NCBI GenBank assembly: GCA_019671005.1
Contig: CM033752.1
Span: 24,250,969-24,314,968 of the forward strand
Length of the DNA stretch: 64,000 bases
Source of the DNA: Hibiscus mutabilis
Lineage: Eukaryota > Streptophyta > Magnoliopsida > Malvales > Malvaceae
Reading direction: 5' to 3'
Made by a program: the position numbers and the translations under genes. Positions 41,423 to 52,849 of the stretch are shown piece by piece. Position 1 is the first letter of the stretch; each line of letters opens with the position of its first letter. The notes below the pieces were generated by a model. It saw only the letters and a program-made list of their open reading frames with translations. It searched no databases and was not told the origin of the DNA.

Positions 41423-44400
41423 TGTAATGCCTCGATTTTGGACCTAGCAGTTTTGAGGCTTGTTAGACGATTCAGTGGACCGGTCTAGGGATTCGAATCG
41501 TGTTCGGGAGTAAATATTTTTTGGTGAGATAAAAATATGGAAAGATGGTTAAAATCATATTTAAATATATAATTAATATTGGTTAAATTAATTTTGGAAA
41601 ATGAGATTCGGAAGGGTGACATTTTGGTTAGTGACCAAAATGTAATTTTTGAAATCTATTTTTAAAGGTGACTAAATTGAAAAGGGTCAAATTCTTAGAA
41701 TCCTTAAGGAGCTATTTTACCAAGTGTTTGCTGGTGATTTCTCCCTTCAATTGAGTTATTTTAACATCTGTTTTAAAAGATAATTAAAAGGGATTTTGGA
41801 TATTAAAGTTAGTTATCATTTTAAAGAAATTTGACGTAACTTTTCTATCAATTTTTCTCTCCACTTCTTTTCTGCCAAACACTCTTGTTTTCATCAAAAT
41901 CCAGAGTTGAGAGATCATTTTTCTTGGATTCTTGATTTATAATTGATTCTTTGTCTTTGGTTTACAAAACCTCATTGAAATCTTATGTTTTTATTGCTTT
42001 AATCAATCAACTGAGGGATAAATCACACAATAGAGGTAAGGTTCGTTATTCTCCTCTATTGATGGTTCTTTATTGATATTCCAAAGAATTATATCCTTGA
42101 TTTATGATTTATAATCTGATTTTATGTTTTTATAATGAATAATTGATTTAATTGGGTTTAATTTGTGAAATTATGAAAGATTCGTATTGGATCTGTTTTC
42201 CAGTGTTGAGGATTGATTTTAAACATATTTAGGATGATTTATAATGTTGATAAGTTGTTTTTTAACATCAGAATCCCGAAACTCCTTGAGTCCTTAATTT
42301 TTAGGTTGTTAGATTTGTGTTTTTGTTGAGTTGTGGTGGTTGTGTAGTTGTTGGAAGTTTATGGATGAATTAATCCTTTTTTTAGATGTTATTAGATGTT
42401 GATTGAAGTGTTAGATTGATAGATTGTGGCTGGGTTGTGTTTGGAAAGAGTTAGATGATGATTTCGGTTGTTGTGGTTGGGTAAATGTGAAGGGATTATG
42501 GAAGTCCGTGAAGAATTGTTGTTGCAGTGCTTTGAATACATTGAGATGAATTAATCCTCTGTTGTAATGTGGTTAAAATTGGGGGGGTCGACCTGGAAGC
42601 GATCGGTGAAGCTTTGGAGGCTTCAGACACTTGATTTTGTGTCGATGAATTGAGGTTTTGCGTGTCGATGAGTGAGAACGTGAATTTCAACTTTGAAATG
42701 GCTTAAAGGTGGCTTATGGGAGTTTAAACTAAGCTTGAAATGCTGGTTTAAACTCAGAAGTAAGTATGATGTGGTTTTCTCTCTCGGTCGTGCTTTTAAG
42801 AAATGGTTTATGCACTTGTTTTGATTTACATTGTACCTACTGTTTAAACATGTTTTAAAGTATGTGAGATACTATTTTTGATCATGAAATGATGATGGAT
42901 GCACGTGGTAAGTGATCCATATAACTATATGGTTTATACTTGTTCTTTAAGCATTGTTGTTGCTGGGAAAATGGTTTGGTTAAATGCTTGTAAAAACAAC
43001 GAGGTAATTGGAAAATGGTTAATTATATTGGCAAGTGATATTGTTTTAAAATTGTTATCGGATATAGTTGGTCGTCCATAGGATTGATAGTGCACTATAA
43101 TAAGTTGCCTTGGATGTTGAGGGATTTTGATTTGGTGTACCGAAAACTCCATCCAAGTACCCTAACGGTCAAGGGGTTATATGGTACCGTAAACTCCCGT
43201 TAGTGGATTAAGCATCTAACCGAGGAATAGGCTTGGTGTCCCCGTGGGTTGTAAGTGTACCCAGTTGTAATGTACCGTGATTGTGATTGTATCGCTATTC
43301 CGGTTGAGATGGCTTGAAGTGTTGTGAGGACACTTGTTGAATCCGTGTATCCGATGAACTATTTTGATAAAGGAATTTGGTTATGATCACTTGTAAGCCA
43401 ATATAATTGTTAATGTATCATTGAAAGGTTTATGTTGTATAATTTGATTTATACATGTCTACTCTTTAAGCTTTGCATATGGTTGTTATGCATGGGAAGG
43501 CTTAAATTGAGATTTAGCAATACGATTTTTTGTTGGTTAATGATACATGTTGCATATGGTTTAATATGCTAGTTTTTAAAGATGTTAACTACATGGTTTT
43601 GAAGGCATGATAATGTTTTAAATGATGTTTAAAAGATTATTGAAATGAGATTTCAATGTGTTACTGGGAAATGGTTTTAATGCATTGATGGTGTGTTGTT
43701 TTAGAGCACTCCTCAATAAGCCTAGTGTGCTTACACTCTCTTTGTCCATCAATGCAGATAAGTAAAGGCTTAGAAGGCAGCGAGAAGCAAGGGATCACAA
43801 AAAGTCTGGTATCAAAAGTATGTTTTTGGATTAGACTATAAGTAATAAGGGCAATGGGGGTTCCATTGTTGTTTTGGGAGATGTTTTGCTAAACTCCCTG
43901 TTTGAGCAAGTTTGATTTGATGCTCTTGGTTTGTAAATGGCCATTTTGGATTGGTTGTGGTGATGGTTTGAGATTTCATGTTTTGCTTGCTTTGGTTTTT
44001 AGGAAGCATGCCTCTAGATTTACATTTGAAGCATGTTGCCATGAATTGATGTTGGAACTAGGTTGTTTTGATGTGTTTTGACTTTTGAATATGTTGGACG
44101 TATGCTAGAAGCATGTTAGGATGTTTTGATATGTTCGAAGGTATGTTAAACCAGCAAAATTGGACATTACAAGTCCAGGCGTACCGGTACGGGTGTCCCT
44201 ATTTCGTACGAATAAGCTATTTATGGCTTAGCGTACCAGTACGCGAGCAACTGTTTCGGTACGGGCCAAGGCAAAATTGGCCAGTGTTTTGGTTCTCGGG
44301 GAGGCATTTTGACACGGTACAATGACTTTCTGAAGGGTGTTTTGATACACATAGGCGTATCGAAACTAAAATTGGCTACTGGAATTCTGGAGGTTGAAAT

Positions 44401-44868
44401 AATGAAGGCGTATCGAAACACCCCTTGCCTGTACCGATACGATGGCAGTTAAATTAGTTATTTGGAAGATTCTGAAGTTCTATTTTCTTACGTTCTAGTC
44501 CCTGAATGTTGTGGATGCAATTGAATGAGTATGGATGACCTTTTTGTGCTGATTTCTGACATGTAAGCATGAAACCTAATTAATTTAAGGTTGGTAACAT
44601 TAAAATGGGCGAAATCCTTATAGTTTTCTAAAATTGCAATTTGGTCCCTAAATTGCAATTGTATTCAATTGAATGTCAATTAGATGCCTCATTGAGTTGA
44701 GTTTTCACCTGTGATCAATATGTACATGTAGGATAATAATTGTTCATCTAGAAAAGATAAAAGAAAAAATGGACGTGTTTCAAGTTTCATCTTCACGGTT
44801 TACTTTGGTAAACCTAATGTAGCTCGCTCGGTTCGGTCTTGCGACTAGGCCGGGTCAAGGGGGTTACA
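41423..44868 (+). repeat. Central LTR shared by D and E, 3446 bp
   Basis: TGTAATGCCTCG .. GGGGGTTACA. Preceded by D's PPT and followed by E's PBS. Long stretches align by eye with the LTR at 33338 (for example the ACATTTTGGT hairpin at 41619-41643 and the palindrome block 44170-44450). Confidence 0.88.
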
Positions 44869-44873
44869 TTTGG

Positions 44874-44886
44874 TGGTATCAGAGTA
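44874..44886 (+). other. Primer-binding site of E (initiator Met tRNA)
   Basis: TGGTATCAGAGTA, five bases after the LTR, one or two bases off the D version. Confidence 0.85.
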
Positions 44887-45145
44887 GGTTTGAAATAATT
44901 GGGAGTTGGTATGATTGCTGTGATGTTGTTGTGAGTTGTAATCTATTGTTTAATATGGACGGTGATTTTAATATGCACTTTGATTGCTTTATGCCATGTT
45001 GGGGGGGAAATTTTGGAAACCCATTGCCATATTATTATAGTCTTAAATGTTAAGATTTTGAAATGGAAGTCTTGGATCCTTGCTTGAAGCTGCCTAACTA
45101 TTTGTTTTGAAATGGTTATCATGCCTTAAATATATTTTTAGCACG

Positions 45146-46306
45146 ATAGAACCGAAGAGAGAGTTGCGATCTGGTACGATTGCTACTATCGTTGGGCAGG
45201 GTGATGAGGGGATGTTGTGCCTCTTGAGGGGTTACCGCCACGCCCACTTAATCCACCTATGAATTTGGAGCAAGTACCACCTGTGCCAGTTGGGCCAGGG
45301 ATAAGTGACATATCGCCTTTGATTCAGCCCATGACTAGTGTGCTTCAGGCAGCGGTTGTGGGTGTTCATGTACCGACACCAGTGGTTGGGCAAGGTTTTG
45401 CCGTTAGAGCATCTTCGCAGTCTGGGCGGAGTTGAGTTCTGAGGTTTGGCACCTGAGGCTTTTGAGGATTGATTGGCCAGTACTAAGAGGATATTGGGTT
45501 AGATGGATTGGTCGGATGCCCGTAAGCTGGGCTGTTCTGTGTCCCTGTTACAAGGTGATGCTTATAGTTGGTGGACAACCACGATAGCTGGGATGGTACC
45601 CGGGGATGTAACCTGGTAGTTCTTTTGTGGATCTTTTCGGAAGAAGTATTTGGGAGTCTAGTTTCAGGACGAAAATAAGTAAAAGTTTATGGCTTTTGTG
45701 TAGGGCAATATGTCTATTTATGAGTATGAGGTGCATTTTGTGAGGCTGAGCCGGTATGTACTTGAGTTAGTCCTTGACGAGCCTCAACGATGTGATCGTT
45801 TTTGCTATGGGCTTGTGCTGGAGGTTAAGACATACATGCTTGCTGCTAAATATACCAATTTTGATGTGCTAGTTACGTGAGCCAAGGACATTGAGCAGAA
45901 CTTTGGATTGGCTTCTGTGTATCGAGACTTTAGCTTTGGTAAGAGAGTGGTGGATTCTAGTTTTGACAGTGGTTAAGCCAAGAAACACCGTGATAGGAGG
46001 TATCACCCTGAGCCCAGGCGTGGTGGCGGTGTTATTGGGCATGAAGCGTAGGGGCAGGGTACCAAGGTTAGGGCTCCGTACAATACCTGTTGGGTTTGTG
46101 GATCGCGTGATCATTTGAGGAAAGATTGCTTGCGTTTGGCCAGAGAGGGCCAGGCGCCTGCGGCTGTTGTGGCTAATACTTTTTGGAGTTGTGGTTCTGG
46201 CGACCATCTGAGACGCGATTGTCCTTTTTTGGTTGGGGGTGGGCATGGTGCTGCACCTTTTGTTGAACCACAGAGAGGCTGTGGTCGTGGCCATGGGCTA
46301 TTTTAG
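45146..46306 (+). pseudogene. Chromovirus E gag
   Basis: Homologous to D gag, but the start codon is ATA where D has ATG. The capsid region is scattered over three frames with many stops. The zinc region is well kept at 46080-46300: CWVCGSRDHLRKDC, then FWSCGSGDHLRRDC, in which the first Cys of the second knuckle is Phe. The Gly/Arg-rich tail ends in TAG at 46306. Confidence 0.8.
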
Positions 46307-46745
46307 CGCAGAGATGGTGGGCATAAGACTGTAGCTCGTACCATTGCTATTCAACCCGAGGGAGGAGGACCGGCTAGGGTGTATGTGCATTGTGAGGGTA
46401 GCAATAACACTGATGTAATTGCAAGTACATTTTCTTTACAGTCTTTTTCATTGTATTCGTTGGTTGATTCTGGTTCTACCTATTTATACATCTTGAGTGA
46501 GCATGCACTGTTGCTTGATATACCTGTTGAAATTCTTAATGTGGGTTTTAGAGTGACTAGTTCTCTTGGGGAGACGGTTGTGGTTAGGAAGTTGTATCGT
46601 AGATGTCCGCTGATGGTTCAGGGAAATGTGTTTACCGTGGATTTGATAAAGTTGCCATTCCATGGTTTTGATGTGATCTTGGGGATTGATTGGTTGATCG
46701 AGCATAGGGCTGTGGTAGATTTTGAACCAAGCAGATATCCCTGAA
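46307..46745 (+). pseudogene. Chromovirus E aspartic protease
   Basis: A 121-codon frame from 46379 with SLVDSGSTYLYILSEHALLL (intact DSGS active site), DIPVEILNVGFRVTSSLGET, RRCPLMVQGNVF and FHGFDVILGIDWLIEH. It ends by a one-base deletion near 46725 relative to D. The protease domain itself is therefore nearly complete. Confidence 0.85.
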
Positions 46746-48260
46746 GTTGTCTGATGATTTTGAGGTGGTGATTGTTGGTGAGAACGCTAAGTTCTTGTCT
46801 AATGCTGTTTCGGCTTTGAAAGCGAGACGGTTGTTAGATTTCGGATGCCAGGCTTTCTTGGCCAATGTTATGAATCCTTGTTTGAAGGATTTAAGGGTGC
46901 TGGATATTCGCACGGTATGCGAGTTGCCAGAGTTGCTGCCTGATAGTGATGTGGAGTTTGGCATTGAGATCTTTGCGGATACGGTACTTGTGTCAATTGC
47001 TCTATATCGCATGGCCCCGAAGAAGATGAAAATGCAACTACAAGATTTGCTTGATCGAGGTTTCATTAGACCTAGTATTTCACCGTAGGGTGCACCGGTG
47101 TTGTTTGTGAAGAAGAAGGATGGTACGTTGCGGATGTGTATAGATTAGAGGTGGCAAACGGGTCATTCAATTCGGTTTTGATTTGGGTAATTTCGGTTCG
47201 GGTAATTTCGGTTCTGACTACATTCAGTTTAGTTCGGTTCGGGTCTGGTTTAGTTTTAGTTCGGTTCTATGGTGGTTTTGGTTCGGGTATCGGTTCAGGA
47301 CATCGAGTTGGTTGATTTTTGGATTAATTGACTTTCAGTTCGGTTGATTTTGGGTTGGTTATTTTTGGATCGGTTGATTTCAGGTCAAGTCAATATCAGG
47401 TTAATAGGAGATCAATCGGTTTTAGTTGGGGTTTTAGGCCGAGTTAGGTTTTTTCACCTTATATATGACTTTTTATAGTATGTATATTTGACTTTTTTGA
47501 TAAGTTGTACGACAGTTCACATCTCATCTTTATTTATTTATTTTAATATATTTTATTAATTTTGAGTTGCCTTCAGTTCTGTTGCTTTCAGTTCAGGTGA
47601 AATTGGTTTGGTTCCATTCGGTTTGATTGAAACTCGGTTCGGGTCCATTCAGTTCAGTTGAAAATCGATTCGGGTCAATTTTCGGTTCAACTAAAATTTG
47701 ATTCGATTTTGGTTCGATTCAGTTTATTTCGGGTTTCGGATCAAATTTAGGTTATCGTGTTTAGGTCAATTTTGGGTCTCAGTTTGGGTAAATCAGTTCG
47801 ATTCTCGGGTCTCGGGTCAAGTTTGCCAGGTCTAGTATAGATTATCGACAACTGAACAAGTTGACGATAAAGAACAAGTATTCTTTTCCGTAGATAGATG
47901 ACTTGTTTGATCAGTTTAAGGGTGCGTCAGTGTTCTCTAAGATAGATTTGAGGTCTGGGTACTATCAGTTGAAGGTGAAAGATGTGGATGTGCCCAAGAC
48001 AGCTTTTTGTACGAGGTATGTGCATTATGAGTTTTTGGTGATGTCGTTTGGTTTGACCAATGCACCGACTGCTTTCATGGACATGATGAATCGAGTGTTC
48101 TATGAGTTTTTAGATCAGTTTGTGGTCGTGTTTATTGATGATATCCTTTGTGTACTCTCATTCCGAGGAGGATCATGATAGACATTTGCGGATTGTGCTT
48201 CATACGTTGTTGGCTAATCAACTATATGCCAAGTTAAGCAAGTGTGAGTTCTAGCTTAAA
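46746..48260 (+). pseudogene. Chromovirus E reverse transcriptase, split by a MITE
   Basis: First part (46747-47146): ELLPDSDVEFGIEIFAD, PKKMKMQLQDLLDRGFIRPS, VKKKDGTLRMCID. The MITE at 47147-47835 interrupts exactly after this. The second part resumes with YRQLNKLTIKNKY, FDQFKGASVFSKIDLRSGY and YEFLVMSFGLTNA, and ends with the catalytic VVVFIDDIL near 48121-48147. A frameshift follows at once. Stops at 47086 and 47892 are separate lesions. Confidence 0.9.
47147..47835. mobile_element. hAT-type MITE in RT, 689 bp, perfect 8 bp duplication
   Basis: Flanked by identical TATAGATT (47139-47146 and 47836-47843). Ends AGAGGTGGCAAACGGGTC and, inverted, CTAGACCTGGCAAACTTGA are imperfect terminal inverted repeats of hAT type. 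The interior is full of TTCGGTTCGGG-like words and has no reading frame. One duplication copy plus the flanks gives continuous RT homology. Confidence 0.9.
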
Positions 48261-48925
48261 GGAGGTTATTTTCCTTGGGCATGTTGTGTCGGCCGAGGGG
48301 ATTCGTGTTGATCCGCACAAGATTGCGGCCGTGATGAGTTAGAAGGTGCCTAAATCTGTGACAGAAGTTCAGAGTTTCCTTGGTTTGGCTAGTTATTACT
48401 GCAGGTTTGTTGAAGGGTTTTCCAGTATAGCTGCTCTGTTGACCAAGTTGATGTAAAAAATATTCGTTTTGAGTGGTCGGAGGATAGGCAGCGGGCTTTT
48501 GAAAGGTTGAAGAAAGCTTTGACGCGAGCTCCGGTGTTGGTTCAACATGAATTAGGAAAAGAGTTCGTCGTTTATAGTGATACGTCTTATGTTGGGCTTG
48601 GTTGTGTGTTAATGCATGAGGGTAAGGTAGTTGCGTATTCATCAGACAGTTGAAGGTGTATGAACGTAATTACCCTACTCATGATCTTGAGCTTGCTGTA
48701 GTCGTGTTTGCCTTGAAAATCTGGAGGCATTACCTTTACGGTGAGAAGTGTGTGGTTTATACGGATCAGAAGAGTCTGAAGTATCTAATGTCGCAGAATG
48801 AGTTAAATTTTAGGCAACGAAGATGGTTGGAGTTGCATAAAGATTATGATCTGTCTATTGAGTATCATCCAGGCAAAGCTAACGTTGTAGCTGATGCTTT
48901 GAGTAGGAAAGCTGTTGTGGAGTTG
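48261..48925 (+). pseudogene. Chromovirus E RNase H
   Basis: Frames shift near 48260-48650; there TVQ-like VQSFLGLASYYCRFVEGFS and VVYSDTSYVGLGCVLM are readable. From 48650 an open frame gives ERNYPTHDLELAVVVFALK, HYLYGEKCVVYTDQKSLKYL and VVADALSRKAV, the RNase H end. The first catalytic block has SDTS where D has SDAS. Confidence 0.86.
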
Positions 48926-50450
48926 AGAGCTATGTTTGCTCGGTTAAGTGTGACTTGCGACGGCGGGTTGTTAGCTGAGTTGCAAGTGAAACCGTCCTTG
49001 TCGCAGTTGATTAAGGAGAAGCAACTGCATGATGAGAGTTTGGTACTGCATGTGAAGGATATCATGGATGGAAATCCTACGGATTTTCATTTTAATGATG
49101 ATAGAGTGCTATGTTTTAAAAGTCGGGTTGTAATGCCCGAAGATGAGGAGTTGAGGCGTATCATTTTGGCCGAATCACATGCTATTCCTTTTGCTATGTA
49201 TCCCAGTAGTAATAAGATGTATCGAGGTTTGAAGGACGAGTATTATTGGGTTGGTTTGAAGAAAGATATGGCTGATTTTGTTGCTCGATGCATGGTATGT
49301 CAACGAGTGAAAGCTGAGCATCAGTTTCCTTCCGGGTGGTTGCAACTGTTGAGGGTACCAGAATGGAAATGGGAAAGAATCACCATAGATTTTGTGTCTG
49401 GGTTTCCTTTGACACCGACCAAAAAGGATTCCATTTAGGTGATTGTTGATCGATTTACGAAGTGTGCACATTTTGTGCCAGTGCATACAACATATACCTT
49501 GGATAGGTTGGCTGAGCTGTCCATCTCTGAGATTGTGCGTCTGCACGGGGTGCCCAAATCCATAGTTTCAGATAGAGATCTGCGTTTTACAGTAAAGTTT
49601 TGGGTGTGCTTGCATCGTGCTCTGGGAACTCGACTAAATTTTAGTACTTCGTGTCATCCTCAAACGGATGGTCAGTTAGAACGTGTGATACATGTTTTGG
49701 AGGATATGTTGAGATATTGTATCATTGAGTTCTAGGGATCGTGGGAAAAGTAGTTGCCTTTGGTGGAGTTTGCTTATAATAATAATTATAAGGTTAGTAT
49801 TCAGATGGCACCTTACGAGGCGTTGATTGGTAGGAAGTGTCGTACACAGTTGTGTTGGGCTGAAGTTAGGGAAAAACATGTTTCCATGCTTGATGTGTTG
49901 AAAGACACCAATGAAAAGGTGAAGTTGGTATGTGAGCGCTTGAGAGCAGCTTTGGATCGTCATAAATCCTATGTGGATTTGAAGCATAGGGATATAGAGT
50001 ATGTTGTTGGTGACCGTGTGTTTTCGAAGGTGTCGCCTTGGAAGAAGGTGATGCGTTTTGGGCAGAAAGGAAAGCTTAGCCCGAGGTTTATGGACCATAC
50101 GAGGTGGTTGAGCATGTGAGTCATGTTTCTTATCGTTTGAGCTTACCTCTTGAGTTGGAGAGGATTCATGTTGTGTTTCATGTTTCGATGTTGCAGAGGT
50201 ACCGGTCGGATCCATCGCATGTTATGCCGGTGGAGGATTTTAAGTTAAGGCCATATCTATCTTATAATGAGGAACCGATAGAGATTCTTGACACCAGCAG
50301 TAGGTTCTGCGTGGCAAGACGATTGATCTTGCTAAGGTGTTGTGGAGGCACCGCAGAGTTGAGGAGGCTACGTGGGAGTGCAAGACGAACATGTTGGAAC
50401 AGTTTTTGTATTTGTTTCCTCTAGGTAAATTTCGAGGACAAATTTCTTAA
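48926..50450 (+). pseudogene. Chromovirus E integrase and chromodomain
   Basis: The open frame from RNase H runs through the HHCC module (KMYRGLKDEYYWVGLKKDMADF, CMVCQ) and first Asp (ERITIDFVSGFP) to TAG at 49436. The next frame holds VDRFTKCAHFVPVHTTYTLD, SIVSDRDLRF (second Asp) and QTDGQLERVIHVLEDML (Glu). The C-terminal part reads ALIGRKCRTQLCWAEV, VFSKVSPWKKVMRFGQKG, then in another frame LPLELERIHVVFHVSMLQRYR. An EEPIEILDTSSR segment starts the chromodomain near 50270, followed by a frameshift. All three catalytic residues are present, but the gene is split into at least four frames. Confidence 0.88.
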
Positions 50451-50461
50451 CTGGGGAGAGT
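50451..50461 (+). other. Polypurine tract of E
   Basis: CTGGGGAGAGT directly before the LTR start TGTAACACC. Confidence 0.75.
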
Positions 50462-50708
50462 TGTAACACCCCAGTTTTGGGCCTGGCGGTTTTGAGGCTT
50501 GTTAGACGGTTCAATGGATCGGGTTAGGGTTTTGAGTCGAATTCGGGAGTAAATATTTTTTGGTGAGATAAAAATATGGAAAGATGGTTAAAAATCATAT
50601 TTAAATATATGATTAATATTGGTGAAATCAATGTTGGAAAATGAGATTTGGAAGGGTGACATTTTGGTTAGTGACCAAAATGTAATTTTTGAAAACTATT
50701 TTTAAAGG
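50462..50708 (+). repeat. Truncated third LTR of the D/E array
   Basis: TGTAACACCCCAG and the first 247 bases match the other two LTRs, including the ACATTTTGGT hairpin (50659-50683). Homology stops after TTTTTAAAGGT, where minus-strand RNase H of F begins. Confidence 0.85.
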
Positions 50709-51765
50709 TAATCCTTGATTAATTCTATCCATCTTCTCTGCCTCAAATTGAGCTCCTTTTGGGATAACAAGTACTTCAAACTTTTATGGTCAGTGAAAAT
50801 ATAACATTTTTCACCATATAAGTAGTGTCGCCAAATTTTTAGAGCAAACACCACTACAGCCAACTCTAAATCATGAGTGTGATAGTTTTTCTCATGAGTT
50901 TTGAGTTGTCGTGAAGCATAAGCTACCACATTTCCTTCTTGCATCAGCACACATCCCAAACCATTATGGGAGGCATCGCTATATATTACAAATTCTTTTC
51001 CAGGTTCTGGTTGCACTAAAACAAGATCTTCTGTCAGAACCTTCTTTAGGATCAACTCGAATTTCTTCAGCTGAAACTATATGCCCAAGGAAATTTACTT
51101 CTGATAACCAGAATTCACACTTTGATAGATTTGCATACAACTTTTTTTCTCGTAAGATCTAGAGAACAACTCGAAGATGAGTATCGTGCTCTTCCTTGGT
51201 TTTAGAGTAAACCAATATGTCATCAATAAATACTACCACGAATCGATCCAAATACGAATAGAAGATTTGATTCATTAAATCCATAAGCGCCATTGGTGTA
51301 TTTGTAAGTCCGAATGGCATTACTATAAACTCGTAATGCCTATATCTGGTTCTAAAAGCTGTCTTTGGTATATCCACTTCCTTGATCTTTAATTGATGAT
51401 ACCCCGATCGAAGATCAATCTTAGAGAACACCGTTGCTCCCTTAAGTTGATCAAAAAGATCTTCAATCCTCGGTAAAGGATATTTATTCTTTATCGTCAC
51501 CTTATTAAGTTGACGATAATCCACACAGTCTTATTGATCCGTCTTTCTTCTTTACAAACAAGACTGGAGCTCCCCAAGGTGATATACTAGGCCGTATAAA
51601 ACCTCGATCTGATAATTCTTTCAACTGAGCTTTTAACTCTCTAAGCTCATTAGGAGCCATCCTGTAAGGTGCTATTGGTATTGGTGTTGTTCCAGGAATC
51701 ACATCAATACCAAATTCTACCTCTCGATCTGGAGGTAATCCTGGTAATTCATCTGGTACTCCTAC
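50709..51765 (-). pseudogene. Chromovirus F RT and partial RNase H
   Basis: Reads DELPGLPPDREVEF, PIAPYRMAPNELRELKAQL, IRPSISPWGAPVLFVKKKDG, then after a frameshift at about 51520 MDYRQLNKVTIKNKYPLPRIED, DLRSGYHQLKI, YEFIVMPFGLTN and the catalytic VVVFIDDILVYS near 51220. After a gap, VQPEPGKEFVIYSDASHNGLG, ASRQLKTHEKNYHTHDLELA and LYGEKCYIFTDHKSLKYLL are RNase H. The domain is cut at 50709 before its end. It is better preserved than D or E, with few stops. Confidence 0.88.
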
Positions 51766-52849
51766 GTGGGTATCGGTACTCCCCTATTGGTACCGATACT
51801 CCTCTACGGGTACTGATACTCAAATTAGGTTCGAAAGAAAAACTTAATAGCCTGTACCGATACGTTCCCCCTAGTATCAGTACCATAGTACCGGTACGCT
51901 TACCCTCGCACCGATACCAACCTCAATGGACACTGGTACCGATACGCACCCTTGCGTACCGGTACGCCAACCAGCTACTGGAATTTCCAAACACAGCATG
52001 GGTACCGATACGCGAGAAGCCGTATAGGTACGCCCTGCATAAAAATAGATCATTTTCTAAGGAGCAGTACTAATACGCTTACCCCCGTACCGGTACTCGA
52101 ACCCAGAACTCCGAGTTTGGAGTTCAAAAATCTCATCTTTAAACCCAAAATCAAATTAGTAAACCTCCAAACTCAACCTAAAATTTATGGAAGGTGTTTA
52201 GGGTCGATTTCTACCAATTTTAAGCCTTATTAACTTCAAATCTTGAAATTACCATTAAAGAGCAACCAAGGTTTCATCTCAACCAAAACACCATAACACA
52301 TGCAACAATGTTTATTTTCATGATTTCCAGGAAACTATAGGTGTTAGTAGTGTACTAACTTTGAATTTAAGCTAGGAAGAAAGCCTCCAATTACTCAATC
52401 CCGTTCTTCCTCTTCAACCAGCAAAACATCTTCCCCCACCATTCCAAATGAATCTTTCCTTAGATAAAAGATCTTGAGATGCTGAACAAACTTCCCTTCT
52501 TGCCCCAAACGTGATTCTTACTCAAACTCTCTAAGATTTAACCTTAAACTTTGGGTTCTTGGTAAGGAAATGAGAGTAGAAGGGGAAGGGGGACAAGAGG
52601 ACCAAGATGATCTCATAAGGTCCACTTTTTGCAGAGAAAAATTAAACACCACCAGCCTCTTGTCATTCATTATGAAATTACCATATTACCCTCATAATTC
52701 TCATCCTAAACCAAGCCCAAATCCAACTAAGCAAGCCCAACAACAATGGCAAGCCCAAAAAGGCTCCCAAAAGCCCAACACTCGGCCCAAAGACGAGGCC
52801 TACACCTCGGGTTAACCGATTCTCAAACTCCGAAATCCGGGTCGTTACA
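51766..52849 (-). repeat. LTR portion of F with dispersed GTACCGATACG words
   Basis: The segment 51766-52110 has about a dozen copies of GTAYCGRTAC-related words, for example GTACCGGTACG near 51890 and 51955 and GTACCGATACG near 51855, 51930 and 52000. The rest is unstructured, with CCCAA-rich sequence near 52690-52800. Only the outer LTR end (52849) is defined. Confidence 0.7.

Larger units (their letters stand above)
33338..50708 (+). mobile_element. Tandem pair of chromoviruses (D and E) sharing one LTR
   Basis: Structure is LTR (33338-36721), PBS, internal D, PPT, LTR (41423-44868), PBS, internal E, PPT, LTR start (50462-50708). Both internals have gag with two zinc knuckles, protease, RT, RNase H, integrase and a chromodomain-type C-terminus, i.e. 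Ty3/gypsy chromoviruses, probably of the Tekay/Del clade given the 3.4 kb LTRs. The third LTR breaks off where minus-strand element F begins. D and E carry different lesions. Confidence 0.85.
50709..52849 (-). mobile_element. Chromovirus fragment F: LTR start fused to RT-RNase H
   Basis: Sense strand starts with an LTR end TGTAACGACCC at 52849 and contains a long LTR-like stretch rich in GTACCGATACG words. It then passes at about 51765 straight into the protease-RT junction of pol and stops within RNase H at 50709. PBS, gag and protease are missing, so this is a deletion derivative. Motifs place it with chromoviruses, but it is diverged from D/E. Confidence 0.75.

Noticed and set aside
45217..45435. 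72-codon Pro/Val-rich open frame as a separate gene
   Set aside because: It corresponds to the N-terminal linker of chromovirus gag in D and is part of the E gag relic.
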